Origin: Hoyosella levis
GTDB lineage: Bacteria; Actinomycetota; Actinomycetes; Mycobacteriales; Mycobacteriaceae
Assembly (NCBI RefSeq): GCF_026008515.1
Contig: NZ_BQYM01000008.1
Span: forward strand, 124,001 to 188,000
Reading direction: 5' to 3'
Length of the DNA: 64,000 nt
The notes under the pieces were generated by a model. It had not been told where the DNA came from, made no database searches, and was given only the letters and a program-made list of their open reading frames with translations. Position 1 is the stretch's first letter. Each line of letters starts with the position of its first letter. A program made the translations under genes and the position numbers. Positions 40,454-49,020 of the stretch are shown here, piece after piece.

Positions 40454-40900
40454 TTATCGCGTGAGATGCGCTTGCAAGTTGGAGAGCATCGCCGCCTGGA
40501 TCTTGCGCAGGCCAAGGGGCGCGAACGTGCGCTCGAAGAAGCCGCCCACGCCGCTAGCGCCATTCCATTCCGTGCTCGTCGTGACGACGCTGCCGGTGTC
40601 GCTGGGCTCCACCGACCAGGTGGTGACCATCGAGGAGTTGGCGTCGCGCTCGGTGATGGTGCTGCCTGCCGCCTCGACCACCGCGCGAACCTCGCGGGAC
40701 CGCTTCTTCGTGGCCTGTAACGTCCACTCCGCCACGGTGCCCGAGCCCGCGCCGCCCTCCACGACCCGATAGTCATGGAAGTGCTCCGTCAGCAGCTTCG
40801 GCCGCACGGTGCTGTAGTCGGCGAGCGCTGCCACCACTGCCTCCGCGGGGGCATCGATCGTGACCGTGCTGGATGCGCTGACCTTGTTCGGCGTGGACAC
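40454..40900 (-). CDS. SRPBCC-domain protein (Rv3718c-like)
   Basis: 148 residues, polyketide cyclase/Bet v1-like: VSASSTVTIDAPAEAVVAAL at the N-terminus, KVVEGG-like hinge and a C-terminal amphipathic helix (LGLRKIQAAMLSNLQAHL). Probably binds a lipid or other hydrophobic ligand. GTG start with AAGGGAG 7 nt upstream. Divergent from the FAD oxidase, in the same relation as Rv3718c–Rv3719. Confidence 0.8.
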   Translation of the reverse strand: MSTPNKVSASSTVTIDAPAEAVVAALADYSTVRPKLLTEHFHDYRVVEGGAGSGTVAEWTLQATKKRSREVRAVVEAAGSTITERDANSSMVTTWSVEPSDTGSVVTTSTEWNGASGVGGFFERTFAPLGLRKIQAAMLSNLQAHLTR

Positions 40901-41062
40901 ACCGATCTCCCTTCAAGCCTGCTGGCTGATTACCGTTGCCAGGAGGACCAGCCATGAGCTGGCCCACCCGCTGCCTCGTACCGGAGACCATACTGCCTGG
41001 TTCCGACAGAAAATTCACCCAGGAGCAACGCCGGGGCCGTGCGCGTGGCCACGCGGGAGGTC

Positions 41063-41068
41063 TACAGT
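41063..41068 (+). promoter_or_regulatory. -10 element TACAGT for the FAD oxidase
   Basis: TANNNT 7 nt before GTG 41076; supports that start over the open frame from 40860. Confidence 0.5.
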
Positions 41069-41075
41069 CGGGCTT

Positions 41076-42527
41076 GTGCGGAGCATCACATCCTGGCTTG
41101 CCGGCGACCGAGCGTCACTAGACCGGCCGCGCGGCTACGAGGCTGCCGTGGAGCGGCTTGTGGCGAGCTACCGCGCGCTCCCCGAGGACGCTCCGGTGCG
41201 GCTGGCGAAGAAGACGTCGAACCTGTTCCGGAATCGTGCTCGAACAGGGGTGCCGGGCCTGGACGTCTCCGGGCTTGGCGGAGTCATCTCGATCGATACC
41301 GCAGGGCGCACCGCGGATGTCGGCGGCATGTGCACCTACGAGGATCTCGTCGACGCCACGCTGGCGCATGGCCTGATGCCGCTGGTGGTGCCGCAGCTCA
41401 AGACGATCACTCTCGGCGGTGCGGTGACGGGCCTGGGCATCGAATCCTCGTCGTTCCGCAACGGCCTGCCGCACGAGTCCGTGCTAGAGATGGATATCCT
41501 CACGGGAGCGGGCGAGGTCATCACCGCGACGCCGGAAGGCCCGCATGCCGATCTGTTCCATGGCTTCCCCAACTCGTACGGCACCCTCGGCTACGCCACG
41601 CGGCTACGGATCACGCTCGAGCCCATCGAGCCGTTCGTGGAGCTGCGCCACATCCGCTTTCCCGAGCTCGATTCATTGCAGGATGCGATCGCCGACATCG
41701 CCGAGCAGCACACCTACCAGGGCGAGCTGGTCGATTTCCTCGATGGGGTGATGTTCTCCGCCACCGAGAGCTACCTGGTGCTCGGGCGGTGGACCAGCGA
41801 GCCCGGCCCGGTCAGCGACTACACCGGCTCGCGAATCTTCTACCGGTCCATCCAGCACGACGCGATCGACACACCCGCGGTGGACCGGATGCGCGCCCGG
41901 GACTACCTGTGGCGGTGGGATACCGACTGGTTCTGGTGCTCGCGCGCGTTCGGCGCCCAGCATCCGGTGCTGCGCCGCGCATGGCCGGGCCGGTGGCGCC
42001 GCTCCAGCGTCTACTGGAAGCTCCTCGGCCTGGACAACAAGATCGGCCTCTCCGACCGGATCGAGGCGCGCAAGGGCAACCCGCCACGCGAACGGGTCGT
42101 CCAGGACATCGAGGTCCCAGTGGAGCGCACCGCCGATTTCCTGCGCTGGTTCCTCTCCCACGTCCCCATCGAGCCCGTGTGGCTGTGCCCCCTGCGCCTC
42201 CGCGGCAGCACGGCCGAGGGAACGGGCTCGCAGCAGGACCATCCGTGGCCGTTGTATCCGCTGCACCGGAATCGCACCTACGTCAATATCGGCTTCTGGT
42301 CCTCCGTGCCCACCGATCCGGCGGACGAGCCCGGCCAGGCCAACCGAGCGATCGAGGCCGAGGTCACCCGCCTCGAGGGGCACAAGTCGCTGTACTCGGA
42401 CTCCTACTACGCCCGGGAAGAGTTCGAGGCGCTCTACGGCGGGGATTCCTACTGGCAGCTCAAGCAACGCTACGACCCCCATTCACGACTACTCGACCTG
42501 TACGCGAAGGCGGTGCGAAACCAATGA
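41076..42527 (+). CDS. FAD-linked oxidoreductase (Rv3719-like, DHCR24/TmsA-like)
   Basis: 483 residues of the VAO/PCMH flavoprotein family. FAD-binding segment VVPQLKTITLGGAVTGLGIE then NGLPHESVLEMDILTGAGEV and FPNSYGTLGYATRLRI. Sequence layout resembles DHCR24 sterol reductase and the TmsA reductase that converts methylene- to methyl-branched acyl chains. The stop overlaps the methyltransferase ATG (ATGA), so both likely act on the same lipid: methyl transfer to a double bond, then reduction. GTG start chosen from the -10 element. Confidence 0.82.
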   Translation: MRSITSWLAGDRASLDRPRGYEAAVERLVASYRALPEDAPVRLAKKTSNLFRNRARTGVPGLDVSGLGGVISIDTAGRTADVGGMCTYEDLVDATLAHGLMPLVVPQLKTITLGGAVTGLGIESSSFRNGLPHESVLEMDILTGAGEVITATPEGPHADLFHGFPNSYGTLGYATRLRITLEPIEPFVELRHIRFPELDSLQDAIADIAEQHTYQGELVDFLDGVMFSATESYLVLGRWTSEPGPVSDYTGSRIFYRSIQHDAIDTPAVDRMRARDYLWRWDTDWFWCSRAFGAQHPVLRRAWPGRWRRSSVYWKLLGLDNKIGLSDRIEARKGNPPRERVVQDIEVPVERTADFLRWFLSHVPIEPVWLCPLRLRGSTAEGTGSQQDHPWPLYPLHRNRTYVNIGFWSSVPTDPADEPGQANRAIEAEVTRLEGHKSLYSDSYYAREEFEALYGGDSYWQLKQRYDPHSRLLDLYAKAVRNQ

Positions 42528-43873
42528 GAGCATCGAACAAGGCCTCGGCCGGCGCCCATGCTTCCCTGCGGCTGCCCGACCTCCTGCGGGTGCCCGACCT
42601 GGACACCCTCTCGATCGCCGAGGTCGTCGGCTCGGTGCTCGGGGACGACCTCCCGGTCCGCTTCACGGCCTACGACGGGTCCGCCCACGGGCCCGAGGAT
42701 GCCCAGCACGTGATGCACCTGCGCAGTCCGCGCGGACTCCGCTACCTCGCGTCCGCGCCCGGAGACCTGGGCATGGCGCGTGCCTACGTCAGCGGCGACC
42801 TCGTGATCACCGGCGCCCACCCCGGGGATCCGTACACGCTGATGAAGCTGCTCACGAAGGAGGTGACGGTACGGCGCCCCTCGCCCGTCGAGCTGGCGAC
42901 GATCGTGCGCTCCCTGGGCTGGCAGAACCTGCGCCCCATCGCTCCCCCACCGCAGGAGCACCAGCCCCGATGGCGGCGCATCGCCCAGGGCCTGCTGCAC
43001 TCCCGGGCCCGCGACGCGGCAGCCATCCAGCATCACTACGACGTGTCCAACGAGTTCTACCAGCACGTTCTCGGGCCATCGATGACCTACACCTGCGCGA
43101 CCTATGCCACCGAGGACACCACCCTCGAGGACGCGCAGGAAGCCAAGTACGCGCTCGTGCATGACAAGCTGGGCCTGCGCGAGGGGGACCGTCTCCTCGA
43201 TGTGGGATGCGGCTGGGGCGGCATGGCGCGCTATGCCGCGAAGCGCGGTGTCACGGTCATCGGCGCCACCTTGTCCCGCCAGCAGGCCGAATGGGCACAG
43301 GAAGCGATCGCCCGCGAAGGCCTCGATGATCGCGCCGAGGTGCGATTCAGTGACTACCGGGACATCCCCGAGTCCGGCTTCGACGCCATTTCCTCGATCG
43401 GGTTGACCGAGCACATCGGCGTGCGCAACTATCCCAGCTACTTCCGGTTCCTGCATAACAAGCTGCGCCCCGGCGGTCGGTTGCTGAACCACTGCATCAC
43501 GCGTCCCAGCAACCGCATCAGCGAGCACGCCGGCGAGTTCATCGACCGCTACGTCTTCCCCGACGCGGAGCTCGCCGCGCCCGGTCGGCTCATCAACGAG
43601 ATCCACGACGCGGGGCTCGAGGTGCGCCACGAGGAGAACCTGCGGGAGCACTACGCGCTGACGCTGCGCGACTGGAATGCCAACCTCGCCCGCAATTGGG
43701 ATGCTTGCGTCGCTGCATCGGACGAGGGCACCGCGCGCGTGTGGGGGCTCTACATCGCCGGCTCGCGCGTGGCGTTCGAGAAGAACTCCATCCAGCTGCA
43801 CCAGATCCTCGCGGTCAAGCCCACCGGTTCGGGCGATGCGCGAGTGCCGTTGCGCCCCTGGTGGAGCCGCTGA
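42524..43873 (+). CDS. Cyclopropane/methyl-branched fatty acid synthase-like methyltransferase (Rv3720-like)
   Basis: 449 residues. N-terminal lipid-binding domain, then SAM domain with HYDVSNEFYQHVLGPSMTYT (CFAS signature), LLDVGCGWGGMARYAAKRG (SAM loop) and GLTEHIGVRNY. It transfers a methyl(ene) group to unsaturated acyl chains of phospholipids. Together with the upstream flavoprotein it matches the tmsA/tmsB pairs that make 10-methyl fatty acids, or the Rv3719–Rv3720 pair by synteny. Its TGA directly abuts the sortase stop on the other strand (TGATCA). Confidence 0.88.
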   Translation: MRASNKASAGAHASLRLPDLLRVPDLDTLSIAEVVGSVLGDDLPVRFTAYDGSAHGPEDAQHVMHLRSPRGLRYLASAPGDLGMARAYVSGDLVITGAHPGDPYTLMKLLTKEVTVRRPSPVELATIVRSLGWQNLRPIAPPPQEHQPRWRRIAQGLLHSRARDAAAIQHHYDVSNEFYQHVLGPSMTYTCATYATEDTTLEDAQEAKYALVHDKLGLREGDRLLDVGCGWGGMARYAAKRGVTVIGATLSRQQAEWAQEAIAREGLDDRAEVRFSDYRDIPESGFDAISSIGLTEHIGVRNYPSYFRFLHNKLRPGGRLLNHCITRPSNRISEHAGEFIDRYVFPDAELAAPGRLINEIHDAGLEVRHEENLREHYALTLRDWNANLARNWDACVAASDEGTARVWGLYIAGSRVAFEKNSIQLHQILAVKPTGSGDARVPLRPWWSR

Positions 43874-44485
43874 TCATCCCGGGGGCGGGGCAGCGAGTTC
43901 CTGCCAGTGCATGAACTGCGCGATGACGAGGTAGTTGTCACCGGTGTCCACGCCATCCCGGACATCGCAGTTGGCAAGGATCAAGCGGCCCGGAACATGC
44001 TGGCGAAGCTCGTGCTCGCCCAGGAGGGCACCTTTCGCTAGCGGCTCCACGCGCTCGACCTGGTATCGCAGTGCCCCCGCACTAGTGCGCACGCTCACTT
44101 CGTCTCCCGGCACCACATCGCGCAGCGCGGCGAACGGGGCGGTGCGGTCATTGTAGTTGTGCCCAACGATAACGACCGTCTCCTGCGCGTCCTTCACGGG
44201 CAGCCCGCTCTCGGACCACCATGCTGGCCGCTCATCGACAGGGTCGAGGATCGCCTCGCCGGCGCCCGTGCGGACCACTCCCTGCGGGTGCAGCCCGGAA
44301 GCGAGCACCGGCGAGCCGTCCTCGGACCGCACCTCGACCCGCACGGGCCAGGCCTCCCCGCCCGCGAACACCGAAACGGTGGCCTGGGGCTGGCCCGGGG
44401 CCGATGCTGGCGTCGGCGCGCACCCGATCAGGAGAGCTGCCAGGATCGATGTGGCAGCCGCGAGGGCCCGGCCCGGGCGGATCAC
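43874..44485 (-). CDS. Lipoprotein sortase (class E/F-like)
   Basis: 203 residues. Signal peptide with lipobox LLIG-C22, so it is probably a membrane-anchored lipoprotein rather than a transmembrane sortase. Sortase core: VVIVGHNYND with catalytic H109, FAALRDVVPGDEVSV, and LILANCDV with catalytic C173. R176 is the only Arg near the Cys; the family's usual Arg near DNxxV (here GDNYLVIA) is missing, so the third catalytic residue is unclear. GTG start overlaps the stop of the surface-protein gene as GTGA. Likely a dedicated sortase for that protein. Confidence 0.75.
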   Translation of the reverse strand: MIRPGRALAAATSILAALLIGCAPTPASAPGQPQATVSVFAGGEAWPVRVEVRSEDGSPVLASGLHPQGVVRTGAGEAILDPVDERPAWWSESGLPVKDAQETVVIVGHNYNDRTAPFAALRDVVPGDEVSVRTSAGALRYQVERVEPLAKGALLGEHELRQHVPGRLILANCDVRDGVDTGDNYLVIAQFMHWQELAAPPPG

Positions 44486-46362
44486 TGGCCAGCAGAGTTC
44501 CTACGGCGCCAGACCACGACACCACCCGCCGCAGCTGCGCCCGCGACGCCCAGCCCTAGCAGCAGCACGGGAGCGCCCAGGCCCGTGTCGCCCGGCATGC
44601 CCGGCTCCGCGGAGGCGCCGCCCAGCGCGAGATCGACCGGGGGGAGCTCTCCCGCCAGGCCCTCCTCGGTGTAGTAGTCCACGACATGGAACTGCGCATC
44701 CTCGAAGTACCCGACTAGCTCATACTCCGTGGACACGACCCGCGCGGTGTAGTCATTGATCTTCTCGAGGAGAACGTCCCCGACGGTCTCGTCCCCGACG
44801 GTCACATCGGTATCGATCTGCTCCGCGGCGGCCTCCTCGGCAGCGCGCTCGGCCTTGAGCTCCTCCTCCGCCTGGCGAGCAGCATCAGCGACGGCCCTGG
44901 CCTCGTTGGCGTCGGCCTCTGCCTCGTCGGCTGCCAGCTGGGCCTCCTCCGCGGCCGCGCGTGCCGTGTCCGACTCGGTGAGCGCTGCCTGCGCCTCGCT
45001 CATGGCCACGTCGGCATCGTCCCGAGCTTGCCGAGCCTTCTCCGCTGCCTCGGTGGCAGCGGCGCGCGCACCGTCGGCATCGTCCCCCGCAACCGCGGCT
45101 GCCAGTGCCTTCTCCTCCGCGATCTTCTCGGCCTCCGCGGCCGCAGCCTGGGCCGCGCGGGCGGCCTCCTCCGCGGTCGCTGCGGCGGTCGCAGCCTCCT
45201 CGGCCTCCGCGGCCGCGATCTGGGCCGCTTCGGAGGAGCTGCCCGCGGTCGCTGCAGCCGCATCAGCCTCGTCCTGTGCCGATCGCGCCGCGCTAGCTAG
45301 TTCCTTGGCCTCCGCGACCGCAGCGCGGGCCCGGGTACGCGCTTCCTTCTTCTTGGCCTTGCCCTTGATCTCCTTGACGGCAGCCGCGGCTTCATTCGCT
45401 TCCTGCTGGGCCGCTTCGGCAGCATCGCGGGATGCTGCCGCCTGTTCTGCCTTCTCGTCGGCGATGGCCGCGTCGGCCTCTGCCTGGGCGAGCTTGCCCT
45501 GAGCTCCCTGGTCACCAGCTTCGGCAGCGGCGCGGAGCTCGACCGCTTCCGCCTCGAGACGCTCGGCCTCCTGGGCAAGCTCCTCGGCCTCCGTGGCGGC
45601 ATCGCTGGCCGCGACTCTCGCCCGAGCGGCCGCTTCCTCGGCCATGACCGCCTGCTCCTCCCCGTGGTCCGCGTCAGCTGCTGCAGCGGCAGCGATCTGC
45701 TCGAGCCGGACGGCTCCCGTGCTGGCGTCCGTGAGCTCGGCCTCGAGCGCGGCTGCCTCGCTATCCGCCTGGGCGGCCGCGACGGAGAGCTCCTCGGCGA
45801 TCTGCTTGGCCTGGTCCGCTGCTACCTCGGCGCTCGCGGTCGCTTGCTCCGCGCGCTCGATGGGATCGCTCGAGGGTGGGGCCGGCTCGTCGGAATCCTG
45901 ACTGGCCGCATCGTCCGCGCTGCCCTGCTCCTCAGTGCTGCTGGTGGCGCCGCCCCCTTCTTCACCCTCGCCCGAGGATGGGGCCGGCTCGTCGGAATCC
46001 TGACTGGCCGCATCGTCCGCGCTGCCCTGCTCCCCGGTGCTGCTCTGCTCCTCAGCGCGGCTGGTGCCGCCTTCTCCGTCACCTTCTGGCGTGGCTGATG
46101 CGATTCCCGACGCCTCGCCTGCATCGGCCGCGCCCTGCCCATCGGCATCGGTATCACTATCGGTTGGGCTGGCGTCGCTGCTTGCCGCTCCGGAGCTGGA
46201 ATCACCCTCCGGAGGCATTGCTCCGGCGTCGGTTCCCTGCGGGGCTCCAGGCTCCTCCGCCAAGGCGATAGCAGGCAGCGAGAGCCCCGCGCCGAGAGCC
46301 ACGATTGCTGCCGCACTAGTGACCCGAGCTCTGGCATGGTTCCTACGGACTCGAGCAGACAC
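44482..46362 (-). CDS. Ala-rich coiled-coil surface protein with sorting signal
   Basis: 626 residues. Signal peptide 1-35 (VTSAAAIVALGAGLSLPAIA, cut before AEEPG), acidic Ser/Asp/Glu-rich segment about 36-165 with an internal duplication, a long Ala/Glu/Lys helical region about 165-505 with few helix breakers (probable coiled-coil stalk), and a small folded domain about 510-575 (VLLEKINDYTARVVSTEYEL). The C-terminus has MPGDTG (589-594), a hydrophobic helix and a WRRR stop, the layout of a sortase substrate, with a non-canonical motif. No homologue recognised. Followed by its sortase. GTG start with AAAGGGC upstream. Shadow frames on the other strand arise from Ala codon bias. Confidence 0.78.
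   Translation of the reverse strand: MSARVRRNHARARVTSAAAIVALGAGLSLPAIALAEEPGAPQGTDAGAMPPEGDSSSGAASSDASPTDSDTDADGQGAADAGEASGIASATPEGDGEGGTSRAEEQSSTGEQGSADDAASQDSDEPAPSSGEGEEGGGATSSTEEQGSADDAASQDSDEPAPPSSDPIERAEQATASAEVAADQAKQIAEELSVAAAQADSEAAALEAELTDASTGAVRLEQIAAAAAADADHGEEQAVMAEEAAARARVAASDAATEAEELAQEAERLEAEAVELRAAAEAGDQGAQGKLAQAEADAAIADEKAEQAAASRDAAEAAQQEANEAAAAVKEIKGKAKKKEARTRARAAVAEAKELASAARSAQDEADAAAATAGSSSEAAQIAAAEAEEAATAAATAEEAARAAQAAAAEAEKIAEEKALAAAVAGDDADGARAAATEAAEKARQARDDADVAMSEAQAALTESDTARAAAEEAQLAADEAEADANEARAVADAARQAEEELKAERAAEEAAAEQIDTDVTVGDETVGDVLLEKINDYTARVVSTEYELVGYFEDAQFHVVDYYTEEGLAGELPPVDLALGGASAEPGMPGDTGLGAPVLLLGLGVAGAAAAGGVVVWRRRNSAGQ
45877..46033. repeat. 55-bp direct repeat within the surface-protein gene
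   Basis: Two identical 55-bp copies, 45877-45931 and 45979-46033, spaced 102 bp (34 codons). They encode GSADDAASQDSDEPAP twice in the acidic segment. A likely site of length variation by recombination. Confidence 0.85.
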
Positions 46363-46610
46363 GTGGTCGCCCTTTCTCTTCGCGGCACTGCACCAAACTC
46401 GAGCAGCACATGTTCCGGTAGCTCATTCGGGGCAGATAATCGAATGCAACCGCACGGATATTACACGTACGCCCAAGGTTTTCGGTCGAATGGGGAGCAA
46501 AGAGCCGGAATGTCCACCACAACGCCACCGCTCCTACTGGGGAAACCCTGTGATCGAGCAACGTTCGGAGCACTGCTCGAGCGAGTGCGGTTGCGCTCCT
46601 CGTGAAGCCG
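46363..46610. other. Intergenic region upstream of the surface-protein gene
   Basis: 248 bp without a gene, AT-richer than the genome. It contains the hairpin at 46554-46580 near the dnaX stop and presumably the promoter of the surface-protein–sortase operon. No strong -35/-10 pair was identified. Confidence 0.5.
46554..46580 (-). terminator. Hairpin after dnaX
   Basis: TCGAGCA (46554-46560) pairs with TGCTCGA (46574-46580) around a 13-nt loop, 30 bp beyond the dnaX stop. Weak. Confidence 0.4.
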
Positions 46611-48932
46611 CTAGTCGATGCGCTTGGCGCCGAGCTCGTTCGCGAGGAGCTCGATGGCGATCTCCTCCGGGTCGCGGCGAGAGGCCGGGTCACTGCTGCC
46701 GGTGTCACTATGCGCCTCGGCGAGCAGCTCGTCCTCGTCATCAGGCTCGGTCGCCCCGGTCTGCTGCGGCTCCGGCGAAGGAACAGCCGTCCGTCTCCCT
46801 GCCGGGGATGCTCCGTGCGGCTCGCCCGGGCCTGGATCGTCCGGGTAGCCGGGGTCATCCGGTGGCGGAATGTCGTCCACCGGGGGCGCGGGCGATCGCG
46901 GCGGGGCGCTGCGCGGGTTCCCGCTCGGCGCGGCGGACGCGGAAGCGCGGGAGCGACGCACGAACTCGGGCCGCTGCTGCTGGTGGCTGGCCGCGTGGCC
47001 GGGCTGCGCGGAGGCTTGGCGGGCAGGGGGCTGCGCGGCGGGGGCTGCAGGCTGCTGGCCCGACCACACGATGGTGGCATCAGGGATTCCGAGGACTGCG
47101 CTGAAGGCCGCTTGCACCGCAGCGGCGTTCCGTGGCTCCCGCAGGCGCGCCGCGAGCGCTGGGGTCTCGTGGCTGAGCACGATGGTGGTGCCCTCGGTGG
47201 TGGAGACCCGCGCGCCCGAGAGCATCACCTCGATGATCTTGCTCGCCTTGCGGGCCTCGGCGCAGATGCGCGGCCAGGCTGCCTCCACCGATCGTGGATC
47301 GAGCACGGCCCCAGGGGCATCATGTTCCGACGGGGCGTCCGGCTCCGACGGGGCGGCATCGGTAGCGCGCTCGGCATCGGCGCTGGATTCCTGCATGGGG
47401 CCCGGCCCGCGGGACGGGGGTCCCGGCGAAGGTGGCTGCGCCGCTCCGGCGGTGGGTTCGCGAGGCGGCTGGGGCTGTGTCGACGGGCCCTGCGCTGCTC
47501 CGCGCTGCGGAGCTTGGGCCTCCACTGCCGGACTCTCGGTGCCAGGAGATTCCGGTGCCGGGATCCGCACGGCTGGCGCGCTGGGGGCTGGCGCAACGGG
47601 CACGGGTTGAGTGCCCGGGCTCCCCTCGCTCGACCCCACTGCGGGACGCTGCTCCTTCTCGGCGGCAGGCCGCAGCGAAGGGCGCTGGAACCGTGGTGGC
47701 TGCTCAGCACCAGCAGCGGCAGTTCCCGATGATGCTGCCGACTGCTCGATGCCCGCGCTACCGCTGCCGACGGACCGAGGAGGCCCGCCCCGTTCGAGCG
47801 CTTCGAGACGCTGCAGCAGGGCGCCCTCCGAATCGGATGCCGAGGGCAGCAGCATGCGGGCGCACAGGACCTCGAGAAGCAAGCGCGGCGCGGTGGCGCC
47901 CCGCATATCGGCCAGACCATCGTGGAGCAGCTCCGCGTAGCGGGTCAGGGTGGCGGGGCCAAACCGGTCGACATCCTCGCGCAGCCGCTCGAGCTGTTCC
48001 GCTGGAGCGTCCACGAGCCCGTTCCCCGCGGCCTCGGGCACGGCCTGAACGAGGATCAGGTCGCGGAACCGCTCGAGCAGGTCGGCAGCGAACCGACGTG
48101 GATCGAACCCGGCATCCATCACACGGTTGACGGTGTCGTAGAGCCCGGCCGCGTCGTTCTCCGCGAGCGCGTCCACGGCCGAATCGATCAATGCGAGGTC
48201 GGTGACGCCAAGCAGGGCCAGCGCCCGGTTGTAGGTGATGCCCTCGTCTCCGGCCCCAGCAAGCAACTGGTCAAGCACGGATAGCGTGTCGCGGGGGGAT
48301 CCAGCCCCCGCCTTGATGACCAGCGGGAACACCGCGTCGTCGACATGGACGCCCTCGCGGCCGCAGATCTGTTCCACGAGCCCACGCATGACGGGTGGGG
48401 GCAGCAGCCGGAACGGATAGTGGTGCGTGCGCGATTTGATGGTCGGCAAGACCTTCTCTGGCTCGGTGGTAGCGAAGATGAAGATCAAGTGCTCGGGCGG
48501 CTCCTCGACGATCTTGAGAAGCGCGTTGAAGCCAGCATTGGACACCATGTGCGCCTCATCAATGATGAAGACGCGGTAGCGCGATTCCGCGGGGGCGTAG
48601 AAGGCGCGATCACGGAGCTCGCGCGTGTCGTCGACGCCACCGTGGCTCGCGGCATCGAGCTCGATCACATCCAGGTTGCCCGGCCCGCCTGGACCAAGCG
48701 CCTCGCATGACGAGCAGGTGCCGCACGGTTCCGGGGTGGGGCCGTCGACACAGTTGAGCGAGCGCGCGAGGATGCGTGCCGAGGATGTCTTTCCACAGCC
48801 GCGCGGCCCCGAGAACAGGTATGCGTGATTGATCCGGCCCGCGCTCAGCGCAACGCTGAGCGGTTCGGTCACGTGTTCCTGGCCGACGACCTCGGCAAAG
48901 GTCGCGGGTCGATACTTGCGGTAGAGCGCCAC
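46611..48932 (-). CDS. dnaX: DNA polymerase III subunit gamma/tau
   Basis: 773 residues. Clamp-loader ATPase: Walker A SGPRGCGKTSSARILA (42-50), zinc site C61, C70, C73, C76, Walker B IIDEAHMVS, sensor I ATTEPEKV. Domain III follows to about 370, then a long Pro/Ala/Ser-rich linker and a tau-like C-terminal part. It loads the sliding clamp. No A-rich frameshift signal was seen, so one product is expected. GTG start with TAGGCT 6 nt upstream. Corresponds to Rv3721c. Confidence 0.95.
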   Translation of the reverse strand: MALYRKYRPATFAEVVGQEHVTEPLSVALSAGRINHAYLFSGPRGCGKTSSARILARSLNCVDGPTPEPCGTCSSCEALGPGGPGNLDVIELDAASHGGVDDTRELRDRAFYAPAESRYRVFIIDEAHMVSNAGFNALLKIVEEPPEHLIFIFATTEPEKVLPTIKSRTHHYPFRLLPPPVMRGLVEQICGREGVHVDDAVFPLVIKAGAGSPRDTLSVLDQLLAGAGDEGITYNRALALLGVTDLALIDSAVDALAENDAAGLYDTVNRVMDAGFDPRRFAADLLERFRDLILVQAVPEAAGNGLVDAPAEQLERLREDVDRFGPATLTRYAELLHDGLADMRGATAPRLLLEVLCARMLLPSASDSEGALLQRLEALERGGPPRSVGSGSAGIEQSAASSGTAAAGAEQPPRFQRPSLRPAAEKEQRPAVGSSEGSPGTQPVPVAPAPSAPAVRIPAPESPGTESPAVEAQAPQRGAAQGPSTQPQPPREPTAGAAQPPSPGPPSRGPGPMQESSADAERATDAAPSEPDAPSEHDAPGAVLDPRSVEAAWPRICAEARKASKIIEVMLSGARVSTTEGTTIVLSHETPALAARLREPRNAAAVQAAFSAVLGIPDATIVWSGQQPAAPAAQPPARQASAQPGHAASHQQQRPEFVRRSRASASAAPSGNPRSAPPRSPAPPVDDIPPPDDPGYPDDPGPGEPHGASPAGRRTAVPSPEPQQTGATEPDDEDELLAEAHSDTGSSDPASRRDPEEIAIELLANELGAKRID

Positions 48933-48938
48933 GCGGCA

Positions 48939-48944
48939 AGCCTA
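48939..48944 (-). promoter_or_regulatory. -10 element TAGGCT for dnaX
   Basis: TANNNT on the minus strand 6 nt before GTG 48932. Confidence 0.45.
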
Positions 48945-49020
48945 CCGGTTCGCACCGACTATCCCGGATGGTCGACATGGGCGGCACGGGCGCGCACAAT
49001 GAGCCCCGAGGGAGGTCATC

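Noticed and set aside
41039-43873. 944-codon open frame ending as the methyltransferase, suggesting a giant fusion
   Set aside because: The first 495 codons are a shadow frame of the FAD oxidase. The methyltransferase begins at the ATGA overlap at 42524.
46611-48932. Programmed frameshift in dnaX making gamma and tau
   Set aside because: No A-rich slippery heptamer was found; a single product is assumed.
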